A DNA stretch of 64,000 nucleotides from DATILL01 sp035476575. GTDB taxonomy: Bacteria > Actinomycetota > Actinomycetes > Mycobacteriales > JACQDL01. The translations under genes were made by a program, and so were the position numbers. Below, one piece after another: positions 1 through 7,715 of this stretch. Each line of letters starts with the position of its first letter. Position 1 is the stretch's first letter. The stretch is from positions 1-64,000 of the forward strand of contig DATILL010000124.1 of assembly GCA_035476575.1 (NCBI GenBank), written 5' to 3'. The notes beneath the pieces are model-generated. The model saw only the letters and a program-made list of their open reading frames with translations, was not told the origin of the DNA and searched no databases.

Positions 1-1300
1 TGAAAGTAAACAAGGCTACCAGCACCGCCGCGGCGACAGCTACGATAGTAGCCGCACCGAGCGCACCCGGCGGAATCTCTCGAAACTCGATTGTTGATTT
101 CAGGTCTGGCGGGGTGGGAGCACTGGCGCCGTTGCTGCTAGTCAATGATCGCGTCCGCATGTAGTAGTGCGCGTTTGTTCTGCCACTTTGGTGGTACACC
201 CGAACATAGGGACGGCCATAGGGTTCCAAATGTTCCTGGGTGATCGATTCATTTCCACCGAGCACTTCTAGTCTGTGGTCGTACACATACTGGTGCATCG
301 GTGCAGCGAGCTGGAGATGATAAATCTGCGCCTGGAATGCGTACTGCATCGGGAACTCGATCGTATTTGGAGCCAGCCCGAACCGTATACGCATTCGCTC
401 GGTAGGCGTTTGACCCGAGGCAACATTGTAGGTAAAGTGCTCGTACGTGACAATCAGTTGGCTGGCATCGGGACGAGCTACCTCAGCGACAATTAAGTAG
501 TCCTGGGACAGGTACTCACAGAGACCCGCTAGTTGTTCAAGTCGGTCGGACGACTCAAGTTGTTCAGACGAGACGCCTTGACTGATTCTAAGAATCTTCC
601 TCAGGCGCGCCCGGATGTTGCCCGGCCTTCCTTGACAAACGCCGACCAAGAACCGATGCAGCTCGGTCGGATCGGGCGCGGGCAGACCGCGTTGTTCCGC
701 CTCAAAGTTGAAGAGCCTCCTGAGGGTAAGCGCGGTAAGCGCGATCGTGTCATCCCGGGACAACCTGGGGGCGTGCTCACCTGTCGTGTTATCGACAATC
801 TCGAGTTCGTCTATACGTACTTTACGGCCAGTCCTAAATACGGGAACCAAAAGGAACTCAGCCTGTTTGCCTGCTGGTTTTTTCTTCTCGCTGTCGAAGA
901 TGTTTCCGTCCACCCGCAGGGTGAGCGCCGCTCTTATCTCGGAGCCACGCACCGCCGGCGTCACCCGTTCGTCAACGCGCACCAGATACTGCGGAAGCTG
1001 GAACAAAACATTAGCAAAGTACAGCCTTGCCGAGTCGCTGTAGGTTGCTAGAACCTTATTCATAGCGTCGCTCAGCTTGACGGCGTCGATCAGCAGGTCC
1101 TGAGGCTTTCCGAGCCAGCCGGAAGGACCTTCCTCCTTGGTTCCGCGCAGCAGGCATACAGCAAAGTAAAGAGCCGCAAGAACCCCCACGCCATGCAGAA
1201 ACAAGTTAAAATCGTATGATAGGCCCGTATCAAAGACGGCGAAGAACAGAGACACAATGAAGGCGGCGGCAAGCCCCAAGGTGCGAAAGTGCCTACGCAA
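1..1300 (-). CDS. Uncharacterised membrane-anchored protein, 3' end beyond the window
   Basis: An open minus-strand frame of 433 codons runs without a stop to base 2 and leaves the window. I do not recognise the family. A TTG start at 1300 is preceded by an in-frame TAA at 1315, so the start cannot lie further upstream; an internal GTG is possible. Residues about 8-50 contain two hydrophobic segments, suggesting two membrane helices. A roughly 350-residue mixed polar domain follows, and another hydrophobic Ala/Val-rich segment begins at about residue 413, at the window edge. Base composition is far less GC-rich than the rest of the window, with codons such as TTT, GTT and AAA common, which points to acquired DNA. 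It follows a small gene on the same strand (stop at 1366) and may be cotranscribed with it. The frame is clear; function is unknown. Confidence 0.7.
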   Translation of the reverse strand, partial: MRRHFRTLGLAAAFIVSLFFAVFDTGLSYDFNLFLHGVGVLAALYFAVCLLRGTKEEGPSGWLGKPQDLLIDAVKLSDAMNKVLATYSDSARLYFANVLFQLPQYLVRVDERVTPAVRGSEIRAALTLRVDGNIFDSEKKKPAGKQAEFLLVPVFRTGRKVRIDELEIVDNTTGEHAPRLSRDDTIALTALTLRRLFNFEAEQRGLPAPDPTELHRFLVGVCQGRPGNIRARLRKILRISQGVSSEQLESSDRLEQLAGLCEYLSQDYLIVAEVARPDASQLIVTYEHFTYNVASGQTPTERMRIRFGLAPNTIEFPMQYAFQAQIYHLQLAAPMHQYVYDHRLEVLGGNESITQEHLEPYGRPYVRVYHQSGRTNAHYYMRTRSLTSSNGASAPTPPDLKSTIEFREIPPGALGAATIVAVAAAVLVALFTF

Positions 1301-1365
1301 GACAGTACCCCGTTAGCTATCCAAGAGGTGGGAGAAAGACTGGAGCAAAGTTTGGGCGCAACTTA

Positions 1366-1671
1366 TTACTCGATCGCCGGCTCTACAGCAACATCTCCCA
1401 AGGCAGCAGAGGCTTGCGACTTATCGACCCTATCTAGGTCCAGCAGCCGCACTTCTTCCTGTTCCTGCCTCCGGAAGGATGCATTAAAATCGGCTGCTTG
1501 CTCGTCAGTTAACAACACGTGTGCCTTTGCGATGTCACTTGTACGCGAGCCTCCCGTAAACACGACTATCCGTCCGTTGGACCACACCTCGAACGGAAGC
1601 GGCTCGACCAGGTGCAACGGTGTATCCTTGTAAGGGTCCTCTTCTGGTTTCCTGTTCCTCTTAAACAACAT
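1366..1671 (-). CDS. Hypothetical protein, 101 aa
   Basis: A small acidic protein of unknown function. I chose the ATG at 1671, reading MLFKRNRKPEEDP, because the frame upstream (to 1791) looks non-coding in composition. The product starts with a basic stretch, then a PLHLVEPLPFEVW segment, a short beta-rich core (GRIVVFTGG) and an Asp/Glu-rich tail. No signal peptide or membrane segment is visible. It lies 65 bp upstream of the left-edge membrane protein on the same strand and shares its lower GC content, so the two probably form a transferred unit. No strong Shine-Dalgarno precedes the start. Confidence 0.5.
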   Translation of the reverse strand: MLFKRNRKPEEDPYKDTPLHLVEPLPFEVWSNGRIVVFTGGSRTSDIAKAHVLLTDEQAADFNASFRRQEQEEVRLLDLDRVDKSQASAALGDVAVEPAIE

Positions 1672-2091
1672 TGTCGTTCCGCCAGTCTTCCTTAAGCGGC
1701 TCCCGGCCGCGGTAGTGACGACCCCGTCATGCGTCCCTCCAGTGTAGCATGCTTTGCGACGATTGATAGTCTTTGTACGGTTGGCGACCACTCATCCATC
1801 CCAACAGCTTGCGGTCTTCTCCGTAGTCCTCGCGTGAGCTAGGCGGGTGACAGGCGGGTTTCTCTTCGGACGTTCCTTGTTTGCGACACGCTAGCAACAA
1901 CAGCGCCGCGTCGCGGCCCCTTGCCAAGGGGTCACCCTTTTGGGTGCGGCACACCGTTCCCTGCTGTGCTGATGTCCTCCCATCCCGCGGCAGCCCAGGC
2001 TCGTAGTTCTTGGCGAACGTCGCCTTGCTGACCAGTCTTGTTTTCTGGACAGGATCCAGCCAAAGCTTCCGGCGCTCCTGTAGCGATCGAC
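1672..2091. other. Gene-poor stretch between the small protein and the IS110 remnant
   Basis: Short overlapping frames exist on the minus strand, but none shows a recognisable domain or convincing codon bias. The stretch probably holds the promoter of the minus-strand pair that ends at the window edge, plus decayed DNA next to the transposase remnant. Confidence 0.4.
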
Positions 2092-2262
2092 CCGTTTGTA
2101 GATCAGCCAGTCACCGAGCGCGATCGCTCCTGCGGTCGTGGTCGCGAACGTCGCCGTCCACACCGCCCGGCCTGCGCCCGACGGCCTAGGTGAGCGGACT
2201 GTGGCGACCACCGTGTCGCGGTGCATATCCAAGCCGGCGCACCGCTCCAACGGCTGATCCAT
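2092..2262 (-). pseudogene. IS110-family transposase, N-terminal remnant
   Basis: About 57 codons read as the start of an IS110-type transposase. The segment includes ERCAGLDMHRDTVVA, the family's first acidic (DEDD, RuvC-like) motif with its conserved GLD-H-T pattern, followed by a TFATTTAG-ALGDWL segment. Intact family members are about 400 residues long. Here similarity stops after DWL near 2092 and the rest of the transposase, including the C-terminal serine domain, is absent. The fragment sits inside the AT-richer left flank and suggests past insertion and deletion. No terminal repeats could be defined. Confidence 0.75.
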
Positions 2263-2565
2263 CCCGACCCACAGCCTTTTCCAGGCTTACGGCACCATGA
2301 CTGCCCTTCAGGAGTTCCGCCCGCATCCACAGCCGCTGGCCGCGCGGTCGAGCTGAGCAGCCGGGACGGCGTGGTGCGCATGGTGCCGGTGGAGAAGTCT
2401 GGTGGTTCATGGTCAGGCCGGTCCCCGCCGGACTGATCCGGTTGCTCGTCCGCACCACGGACGCGTGCCTCGGTCCTGAACGAGTGGATCATGCTGTAAC
2501 CCGTGTACCTACCGCGGGCTGGCCCTCAACGGTCGGAGTCAAACGGGCAACGGCAGAATCAGGGC
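2263..2565. other. Intergenic region upstream of the hydrolase
   Basis: About 300 bp without a supported gene. It lies between the start of the IS110 remnant and the hydrolase start, and GC content returns to the genomic level here. It may contain the remnant of the element's left end and the hydrolase promoter. I see no clear hairpin or operator. Confidence 0.35.
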
Positions 2566-3318
2566 ATGCCGACAGAGCCGGCCGTTGTGCTGTTGCACGG
2601 GCAGCCCGCGACCTCCGCCACCTTCGCGCCGATACGGCGGCGGCTGGCCGAGCTGCGGGTGCTGGCACCGGACCGGCCCGGCTACGGCCACAACCCCGCA
2701 CACGGCACCGACTTCCCCGGCAACGTCGACTGGCTGATCAAGCTGATGGACGCCAAGCGGGTCGACCGGGCGGTCCTCGCCGGGCATAGCTGGGGCGCCG
2801 GGATCGCGGTGCTGGCCGCCGCCCGGCATCCGGGTCGGGTGGCCGGGCTGGTGCTGGCCGCGCCGATCGGCCCGCACTGCGTGCTGCCGCTGGACCGGCT
2901 GCTGGCCGCCCGGGTGCTCGGCGAGGGGCTGACGTACGGCACGGTCCGGCTGGCCGGAGCGCTGCTGCACCACCGCCGGCTGCGCGACCTCGAGACCTAC
3001 CTCGACCCGGCCGACCTGCCCGCGGCCAGGGCCGCGCTGGATGCACAGCTCCGCCGGCCGGTCTGGCGCACGTTCCTGACCGAGCAGCGGGCGCTGGTCC
3101 GCCAGCTTCCCCTGCTGGACGGTGCGCTGGCCCAGGTGGCCGCCGCGGTCCGGATCGTCGCCGGCACCGAGGACGCGATCATCCCTCGACGCACGATCGA
3201 GGCACTGGCCGCCGAGCTCGCCGACTCGACCGTCACCTGGGTGGACAGCGCGCAGCATGAGCTCACCCTGCACGCCCCCGACGCGGTGGCCGGCGCGATT
3301 CGCGAGCTGGCCGGATGA
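2566..3318 (+). CDS. Alpha/beta-fold hydrolase, 250 aa
   Basis: A cytoplasmic alpha/beta hydrolase of the epoxide-hydrolase/esterase type; the substrate cannot be told from sequence. The oxyanion-hole loop is LLHGQPATS near residue 12. The nucleophile elbow GHSWGAG, near residue 76, supplies the catalytic serine. A late aspartate (GTEDAIIP) and the histidine in SAQHELTLH complete the triad. The length is normal for a minimal hydrolase with a small cap. I chose the ATG giving MPTEPAVVLLHG, since family members begin just before the first strand. Its stop overlaps the start of the dtd remnant by 4 nt, so an hydrolase-dtd operon probably existed. Confidence 0.85.
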   Translation: MPTEPAVVLLHGQPATSATFAPIRRRLAELRVLAPDRPGYGHNPAHGTDFPGNVDWLIKLMDAKRVDRAVLAGHSWGAGIAVLAAARHPGRVAGLVLAAPIGPHCVLPLDRLLAARVLGEGLTYGTVRLAGALLHHRRLRDLETYLDPADLPAARAALDAQLRRPVWRTFLTEQRALVRQLPLLDGALAQVAAAVRIVAGTEDAIIPRRTIEALAAELADSTVTWVDSAQHELTLHAPDAVAGAIRELAG

Positions 3319-3450
3319 GGGCGGTGGTGCAGCGCGTCAGCCACGCGAGCGTCACGGTGGCCGGCACCGTGGTCGGGGCGGTCGACGAGCCCGGCCTGCT
3401 GGTGCTGCTCGGCGTGACCCGGTCGCCGAACCGTTGGTCGACGCCTTTCA
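3315..3450 (+). pseudogene. dtd: D-aminoacyl-tRNA deacylase with internal deletion
   Basis: An intact Dtd (about 145 aa) hydrolyses D-aminoacyl-tRNAs. Here the first 36 codons are excellent Dtd sequence (MRAVVQRVSHASVTV and LLVLLGVTR). The reading then jumps, in another frame, to AEPLVDAF at about 3425-3448, a segment that normally lies near the C-terminus. The catalytic centre (the SQFTL region) and most of the protein are missing. The ATG overlaps the hydrolase stop by 4 nt. The remnant runs into the 3' end of the convergent M56 gene. Function must be lost unless another copy exists elsewhere. Confidence 0.75.
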
Positions 3451-4398
3451 GGATCCCGGCAGGAGCAGCGGCAGGGCTGGCAGCAGGATCAGCAGCGCCG
3501 CTCCCACGTACACCGCGACCGGCAGCCAGCGCGGCACCGGGGGCGGCGGGTCAAGCAGCCGGGTCACCCGGGCCAGCACCACCGAGTCACCCGCGCCACC
3601 TAGGCCGGCCGGGCCGGCCGGGCCGCCGGCGGCCAGCGCACCCCGCGGCGCACCCACCGAGCCGACCCGGGCGATCGCTGACGCCAAGGCGCCCGGATCG
3701 GCCACCATCCTGGCCCGGTCGTCGGCCACCATCTCCACCAGCGAGGCCACCGCAGCCTGCGCCCGCCGTACCCCCCGCACGAACGGCAGCGCCGCGCCCC
3801 AGGCGACGAACGGCAGCACCACCAGATCGTGCCGTTCGCTGACGTGCGCCCGCTCGTGCGCGAGCACGCCGGCCAGCTCCTCGGCATTCAGCAGCCGCAG
3901 CGTGCCGGCCGAGAGGACCACCCGGGCACGCAGGCCGGGCAGGCAGTACGCCACCGCGTCGGGATGGGCCAGCACCCGGGCCCCACCGAGGTCCGGCCAC
4001 GGCGTGCCGAGCAGGTCGACCATGGTCCGGTGCCGGTGCCGGTCACGCAGCGTGCGGGCGGTGGAGGTCAGCAGTACGCCGAGCAGCCGGCCAGCCAGCA
4101 CAGCGGCAGCCAGCAGGGCCAGCAGGTGCGGCCAGCCCAGCCCGGCGAACGGACTGCCGGGCCCGGCCTGCACGGCCAGCGCCCACACCCCGGCGGGCAC
4201 CGACCCGGCCAGCGGCGCCACGCCGTACAGGACCCCGGCACCGATCGCGGCCACCCCCGCGGCCAGCCCGACCGCCTGCCACAGCACCAGCGCCGGGCGC
4301 GGCGCCCGCTGCGGCCAGCCAGCCCGGGCGAGCAACAAGGGAACCGGCTCGGCCAGCAGCGCTCCGAGCCCGAGCAGCAGCACCGCTGCCAGGGTCAT
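3448..4398 (-). CDS. M56-family membrane metallopeptidase (BlaR1-like)
   Basis: An integral membrane zinc peptidase of 316 aa. The HERAH metal motif (residues about 181-185) is in the sequence LAGVLAHERAHVSERHD. Hydrophobic segments lie near residues 3-22, 38-65 and 90-112, and another near the C-terminus. It lacks the extracellular beta-lactam sensor domain of true BlaR1, as is common for actinobacterial members. The start overlaps the stop of the upstream BlaI-type regulator by 4 nt. In this widespread two-gene module the peptidase is thought to inactivate the repressor after a cell-envelope signal. The signal is not known here. Confidence 0.88.
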   Translation of the reverse strand: MTLAAVLLLGLGALLAEPVPLLLARAGWPQRAPRPALVLWQAVGLAAGVAAIGAGVLYGVAPLAGSVPAGVWALAVQAGPGSPFAGLGWPHLLALLAAAVLAGRLLGVLLTSTARTLRDRHRHRTMVDLLGTPWPDLGGARVLAHPDAVAYCLPGLRARVVLSAGTLRLLNAEELAGVLAHERAHVSERHDLVVLPFVAWGAALPFVRGVRRAQAAVASLVEMVADDRARMVADPGALASAIARVGSVGAPRGALAAGGPAGPAGLGGAGDSVVLARVTRLLDPPPPVPRWLPVAVYVGAALLILLPALPLLLPGS

Positions 4399-4775
4399 AA
4401 CCCGCGGCGCCCCCGTTCGACCCGGTACAACGCCTCCCGCAGCGCCGCATGAAGCGCCGCGGCCTCCTCCGGGCTCGCCGACCCGACGAACCGGACAAGC
4501 GCGGCGGTCTTGTCCGGCGCGGTGCCGAGCACCTCACGCATGAGGTCGGCGACGTGGTCCTCACGGGTCGCCACGGCGGCGTAGGTGTGCGCCCGGCCGT
4601 CTCGGTTGCGCCGAACCACGCCCTTCTTCTCCAGCCTGGACAGAACGGTCAGGACGGTGGTCTGGGCAAGCTCACGATCAGGTAGGGCCACCGCGACCGC
4701 GCGTGCGGTCAACGGTGCGGCCGCCGACCACAGCACGTCCATGACGGCCCGCTCCAGCTCACCCAGCCTCGCCAT
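4395..4775 (-). CDS. BlaI/MecI/CopY-type transcriptional repressor
   Basis: A 126-aa winged-helix repressor. The N-terminal half reads LGELERAVMDVLW followed by the TTVLTVLSRLEKKGVV recognition region typical of the BlaI/MecI family, and the C-terminal half is a short dimerisation helix bundle. ATG at 4775 is chosen because family members start within a few residues of this motif. It is first in a two-gene operon with the M56 peptidase (4-nt overlap). A perfect inverted repeat lies 10 bp upstream of the start and is probably its own operator. Confidence 0.88.
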   Translation of the reverse strand: MARLGELERAVMDVLWSAAAPLTARAVAVALPDRELAQTTVLTVLSRLEKKGVVRRNRDGRAHTYAAVATREDHVADLMREVLGTAPDKTAALVRFVGSASPEEAAALHAALREALYRVERGRRGL

Positions 4776-4784
4776 GACAGGGAT

Positions 4785-4799
4785 TCTACGCACCGTAGA
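4785..4799. promoter_or_regulatory. Candidate BlaI-type operator
   Basis: TCTACG-CAC-CGTAGA is a perfect 6-bp inverted repeat with a 3-bp centre, 10 bp upstream of the repressor start. BlaI/MecI repressors bind TACA/TGTA-type dyads; the TAC...GTA core fits that pattern. Autoregulation is inferred. Confidence 0.55.
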
Positions 4800-4818
4800 G
4801 GGGTCGCCGTCTATAGCG

Positions 4819-5760
4819 TCACCTGACTGTGAGAACAAGTTTTCCGCGTACGTGTCCCTCGGCGAGCAGCCGCTGTGCCTGTGCCGCGGCCTCCAGCGGG
4901 AGCTCCTGCTGGATCTCCACCCGCAGCTCCCCGGCGGCGGCCAGCTCGCCCAGCCAGGTGAGCTGCGCGGTGTCAGGGCGGACGAAGACATACACCCCAC
5001 CCTGCGCGCGCACCTGCGCGGCGTTGACGATCGACACGTGCCGGGCGGCGTCACGGACCAGCTTGGCCGAGTCGGCCAGCGCGTCGACGCCACCCGGCAC
5101 GAGGTCCAGCGCGACGTCGACCCGGCCGTCGCCACCGACCAGCGCGGCCACCCGCTCAACCAGGCCGGCACCATAGGCCACCGGCTCGGCGCCGAGAGAC
5201 CGGACGAACTCGTGGTTGCGCTCACTGGCGGTGCCGATCACCCGGCCGGCGCCCAGCACCCGGGCGAGCTGCACGGCCAGGTGACCGACTCCCCCGGCCG
5301 CGGCGTGCACCAGCACCACGTCGCCCGCGCCGGTGCCCACGGCGCGCAGCGACTGCAGCGCGGTCAGGCCGGCCAGCGGCAGCGCACCGGCCGCGGCAAA
5401 GCCCAGCCCTGCCGGCTTCGGCGCCAGCGTGCGGTCCGGTGCGGCCACCAGCTCGGCGTATGTCCCGTGCTGGACGTGGTCCTTGCGGACGTAGCCGATC
5501 ACCTCATCGCCGACGGCGTACGCCGTCACGCCCGGGCCGACCTGCTCGACCACGCCCGCGACGTCCCAACCCGGGACGAGCGGCGTGTGATGCGGGAAGG
5601 CACCCCGCATCGCGCCGGCGCGGATCTTGTAGTCCACCGGGTTCACGCCCACGGTGCGGACCCGGACCAGGACGAAGTCAGGCCCGACCACCGGGTCGGG
5701 CAGGTCGTGCGGGGACAGGACCTCAGGACCACCAAACTCGGTCAGCGCGATAGCTCTCAC
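4819..5760 (-). CDS. NADP-dependent quinone-oxidoreductase/zinc-less alcohol dehydrogenase family protein
   Basis: A 313-aa medium-chain dehydrogenase/reductase of the quinone oxidoreductase branch. It opens with VRAIALTEFGGPEVL and has the GroES-like fold (NPVDYKIRAG, GWDVAGVVEQVGPGV). The nucleotide-binding loop AAAGGVGHLAVQLA is near residue 145. Structural zinc cysteines are absent, as expected for this branch. The GTG at 5760 is chosen because family members begin at this residue; an upstream in-frame extension looks non-coding. It is divergent from the sigma factor gene and has no operon partner. The substrate is unknown. Confidence 0.82.
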   Translation of the reverse strand: MRAIALTEFGGPEVLSPHDLPDPVVGPDFVLVRVRTVGVNPVDYKIRAGAMRGAFPHHTPLVPGWDVAGVVEQVGPGVTAYAVGDEVIGYVRKDHVQHGTYAELVAAPDRTLAPKPAGLGFAAAGALPLAGLTALQSLRAVGTGAGDVVLVHAAAGGVGHLAVQLARVLGAGRVIGTASERNHEFVRSLGAEPVAYGAGLVERVAALVGGDGRVDVALDLVPGGVDALADSAKLVRDAARHVSIVNAAQVRAQGGVYVFVRPDTAQLTWLGELAAAGELRVEIQQELPLEAAAQAQRLLAEGHVRGKLVLTVR

Positions 5761-5986
5761 ACCCGCCGACAACCGCACCGGAACGGCCCGGATTCCCCTG
5801 CCGGTCAGGACAAAGCCGCACACGCCACGAGATGGTTGCCGGGCTCACCGGATCCTGCCGGCTTTGGACGGGTTGCTGCACATGTCCAGCAGCGGGCGCC
5901 AATCACCGCCGACCGGGAACATCGCGGTTTCCCAGGCGTTGAACAGATGCCGTATGAGCCACCGTACTACGGGAAAGAAGCCACTT

Positions 5987-7078
5987 GTGACCTTGCCTCG
6001 CAGCAACCGTGCGACGCCGCGATCCTCGGCGTCGGTGGAGCCGCGCATCACCTCGCGCCGGCACCGTACGCAGCGCTCGGTCGCCGACCCGACAAGCGCG
6101 CCGGCTGCCGAGCCCACCGAAGACACCGAAGAGACCCGGCTGGACCTCGACGAGCAGGTCACCCAGACCGCCGACCTGGTCCGGGTGTACCTGAACGAGA
6201 TCGGCAAGGTGCCGCTGCTCAACGCCGAGCAGGAGGTCGACCTGGCCAAGCGGGTCGAGGCGGGCCTGTACGCCGCGCACCTGCTGGCCGAGCAGGCCGA
6301 CACGCTGTCGGTCACCCAGACCCGCGAGCTGCGCGCCGTCGCCGCCGACGGCAACCGCGCCAAGGACCACCTGCTGCAGGCCAACCTGCGTCTGGTGGTG
6401 TCCCTCGCCAAGCGGTACACCGGCCATGGCCTGCCGTTCCTGGACCTGATCCAGGAGGGCAACCTCGGCCTGATCCGGGCGGTGGAGAAGTTCGACTACG
6501 CCAAGGGCTACAAGTTCTCCACGTACGCGACCTGGTGGATCCGGCAGGCGATCACCCGGGCGATGGCCGACCAGGGCCGTACGATCCGGCTGCCCGTCCA
6601 TCTGGTCGAGCAGGTCAACAAGCTGCAGCGCACCCGCCGGCTGCTGCACCAGCAGCTCGGCCGGGACGCCACCGAGGACGAGCTGGCCGCCGAGCTGGAC
6701 ATCGAGCCGGCCAAGGTCTGCGAGCTGCTCCAGCACTCCCGGGACCTGATCTCCCTGGACCAGACCGTCGGCGACGACGAGGACGCCGAGCTGGGCGACT
6801 TCATCGAGGACACCGACGCCCCGATGGCCGAGGCCGCGGTAGAGTTCGGCTTCATGCGCGAGCAGATCAACGAGGTGCTCGGCACGCTGGAGGCCCGCGA
6901 GCGCGCGGTGCTGCGGATGCGGTACGGCCTGGACGACGGTACGCCGCGCACGCTGGACGAGATCGGTCGCGCGTTCGGGCTGTCCCGGGAGCGGATCCGG
7001 CAGATCGAGCGGGACACCATGGCCAAGCTGCGGCACCCGTCCCGCTCGCAGACCCTCCGGGACTACGTCGAGGCGTAG
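5987..7078 (+). CDS. sigB: RNA polymerase sigma factor, SigB/HrdB-like (group 1/2)
   Basis: A sigma-70 of 363 aa. Region 1.2 (DLVRVYLNEIGKVPLL) is near residue 62. Region 2 includes NLRLVVSLAKRY, the DLIQEGNLGLIRAVEKFD core and the -10 recognition segment YATWWIRQAI. Regions 3 and 4 follow, ending with the helix-turn-helix GLSRERIRQIE. The GTG at 5987 is preferred because a purine-rich GGGAAAGAAG lies 6 nt before it. An ATG 33 nt upstream (5954) is possible. The N-terminal part is too short for a housekeeping HrdB/SigA acidic domain. The nearby DtxR/IdeR gene repeats the mycobacterial sigB-ideR neighbourhood, which supports the SigB assignment. Confidence 0.88.
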   Translation: MTLPRSNRATPRSSASVEPRITSRRHRTQRSVADPTSAPAAEPTEDTEETRLDLDEQVTQTADLVRVYLNEIGKVPLLNAEQEVDLAKRVEAGLYAAHLLAEQADTLSVTQTRELRAVAADGNRAKDHLLQANLRLVVSLAKRYTGHGLPFLDLIQEGNLGLIRAVEKFDYAKGYKFSTYATWWIRQAITRAMADQGRTIRLPVHLVEQVNKLQRTRRLLHQQLGRDATEDELAAELDIEPAKVCELLQHSRDLISLDQTVGDDEDAELGDFIEDTDAPMAEAAVEFGFMREQINEVLGTLEARERAVLRMRYGLDDGTPRTLDEIGRAFGLSRERIRQIERDTMAKLRHPSRSQTLRDYVEA

Positions 7079-7085
7079 CGGCCGG

Positions 7086-7652
7086 CTATCGGTCGTCCCG
7101 TTCGGCGGCCTCCTCCTCCAGCCGCTCGCCGCGACGGCCGAAGAACCGGAAGCCGGGGATCCCGGTCACGGCCTGCTTGACGTCCTTGGACACCTCCAGC
7201 AGCTCGTGGATGTCCGGACCAACCCGATCCAGGGTAGCCAGGATCGGCAGGACGTCGTTCTGCATGTAGCTGTACACGGCGGGCAGCATGTCGACGAGCT
7301 GGACCGCCGCGTGCACCTCCAGCTCGGAGAACTCCTCGACAAACTGCCGAGCCAGCGGTGCGCCCCTGACCGCGATCGGGGCGTAGGTGTCCAGCAGGTC
7401 CTTGGCGGTGTCCGCAACGGCCTGCGCGTTCTGGGCCGCCCCGGTCGCGGTGGCCACTACCTGTTCGGTGCGGGCCAGCACCGCCTCGGCCCGGTCCACC
7501 ACCGCCGAGATCCGGGCAACCAGGCCCTCGGCGTCGTCCAGCAGCCGGCCGACCCGGCGCGGCAGGCCGGTCGCCCAGCCGGCCAGCGACCGGGCCCCGT
7601 CCAGGGTGTCCGCCGGGCTTAGCACGCTCAGGCCGGCGATCCGCAACGTCAT
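7086..7652 (-). CDS. Uncharacterised helical protein, 188 aa
   Basis: Function not recognised. The protein is nearly all alpha-helical, with a long heptad-like Ala/Val/Leu stretch (residues about 25-95, including VVDRAEAVLARTEQVVATA). A more hydrophobic C-terminal half contains MLPAVYSYMQNDVLPIL, and the tail is highly charged. This architecture resembles proteins that coat surfaces or form bundles, but no family is claimed. ATG at 7652 is chosen because GGAAAG sits 9-10 nt upstream; the TTG three codons earlier lacks spacing for a ribosome site. It is convergent with the sigma factor gene, 7 bp away. Confidence 0.7.
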   Translation of the reverse strand: MTLRIAGLSVLSPADTLDGARSLAGWATGLPRRVGRLLDDAEGLVARISAVVDRAEAVLARTEQVVATATGAAQNAQAVADTAKDLLDTYAPIAVRGAPLARQFVEEFSELEVHAAVQLVDMLPAVYSYMQNDVLPILATLDRVGPDIHELLEVSKDVKQAVTGIPGFRFFGRRGERLEEEAAERDDR

Positions 7653-7715
7653 ACTCTGCAACTTTCCATACCTGGTGGGCGGTTCGCGAGCCGCACCGGC
7701 CCCGCGTCCGCAGGG

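Noticed and set aside
533..1051. Plus-strand frame of 172 codons in the left flank
   Set aside because: It lies opposite the continuous 433-codon minus-strand frame, which has membrane helices and a coherent protein composition. The plus-strand product has no recognisable feature.
4585..7269. An 894-codon plus-strand frame
   Set aside because: It crosses the BlaI and dehydrogenase genes antisense and the sigma gene in another frame. The sigma frame from 5987 carries all conserved regions.
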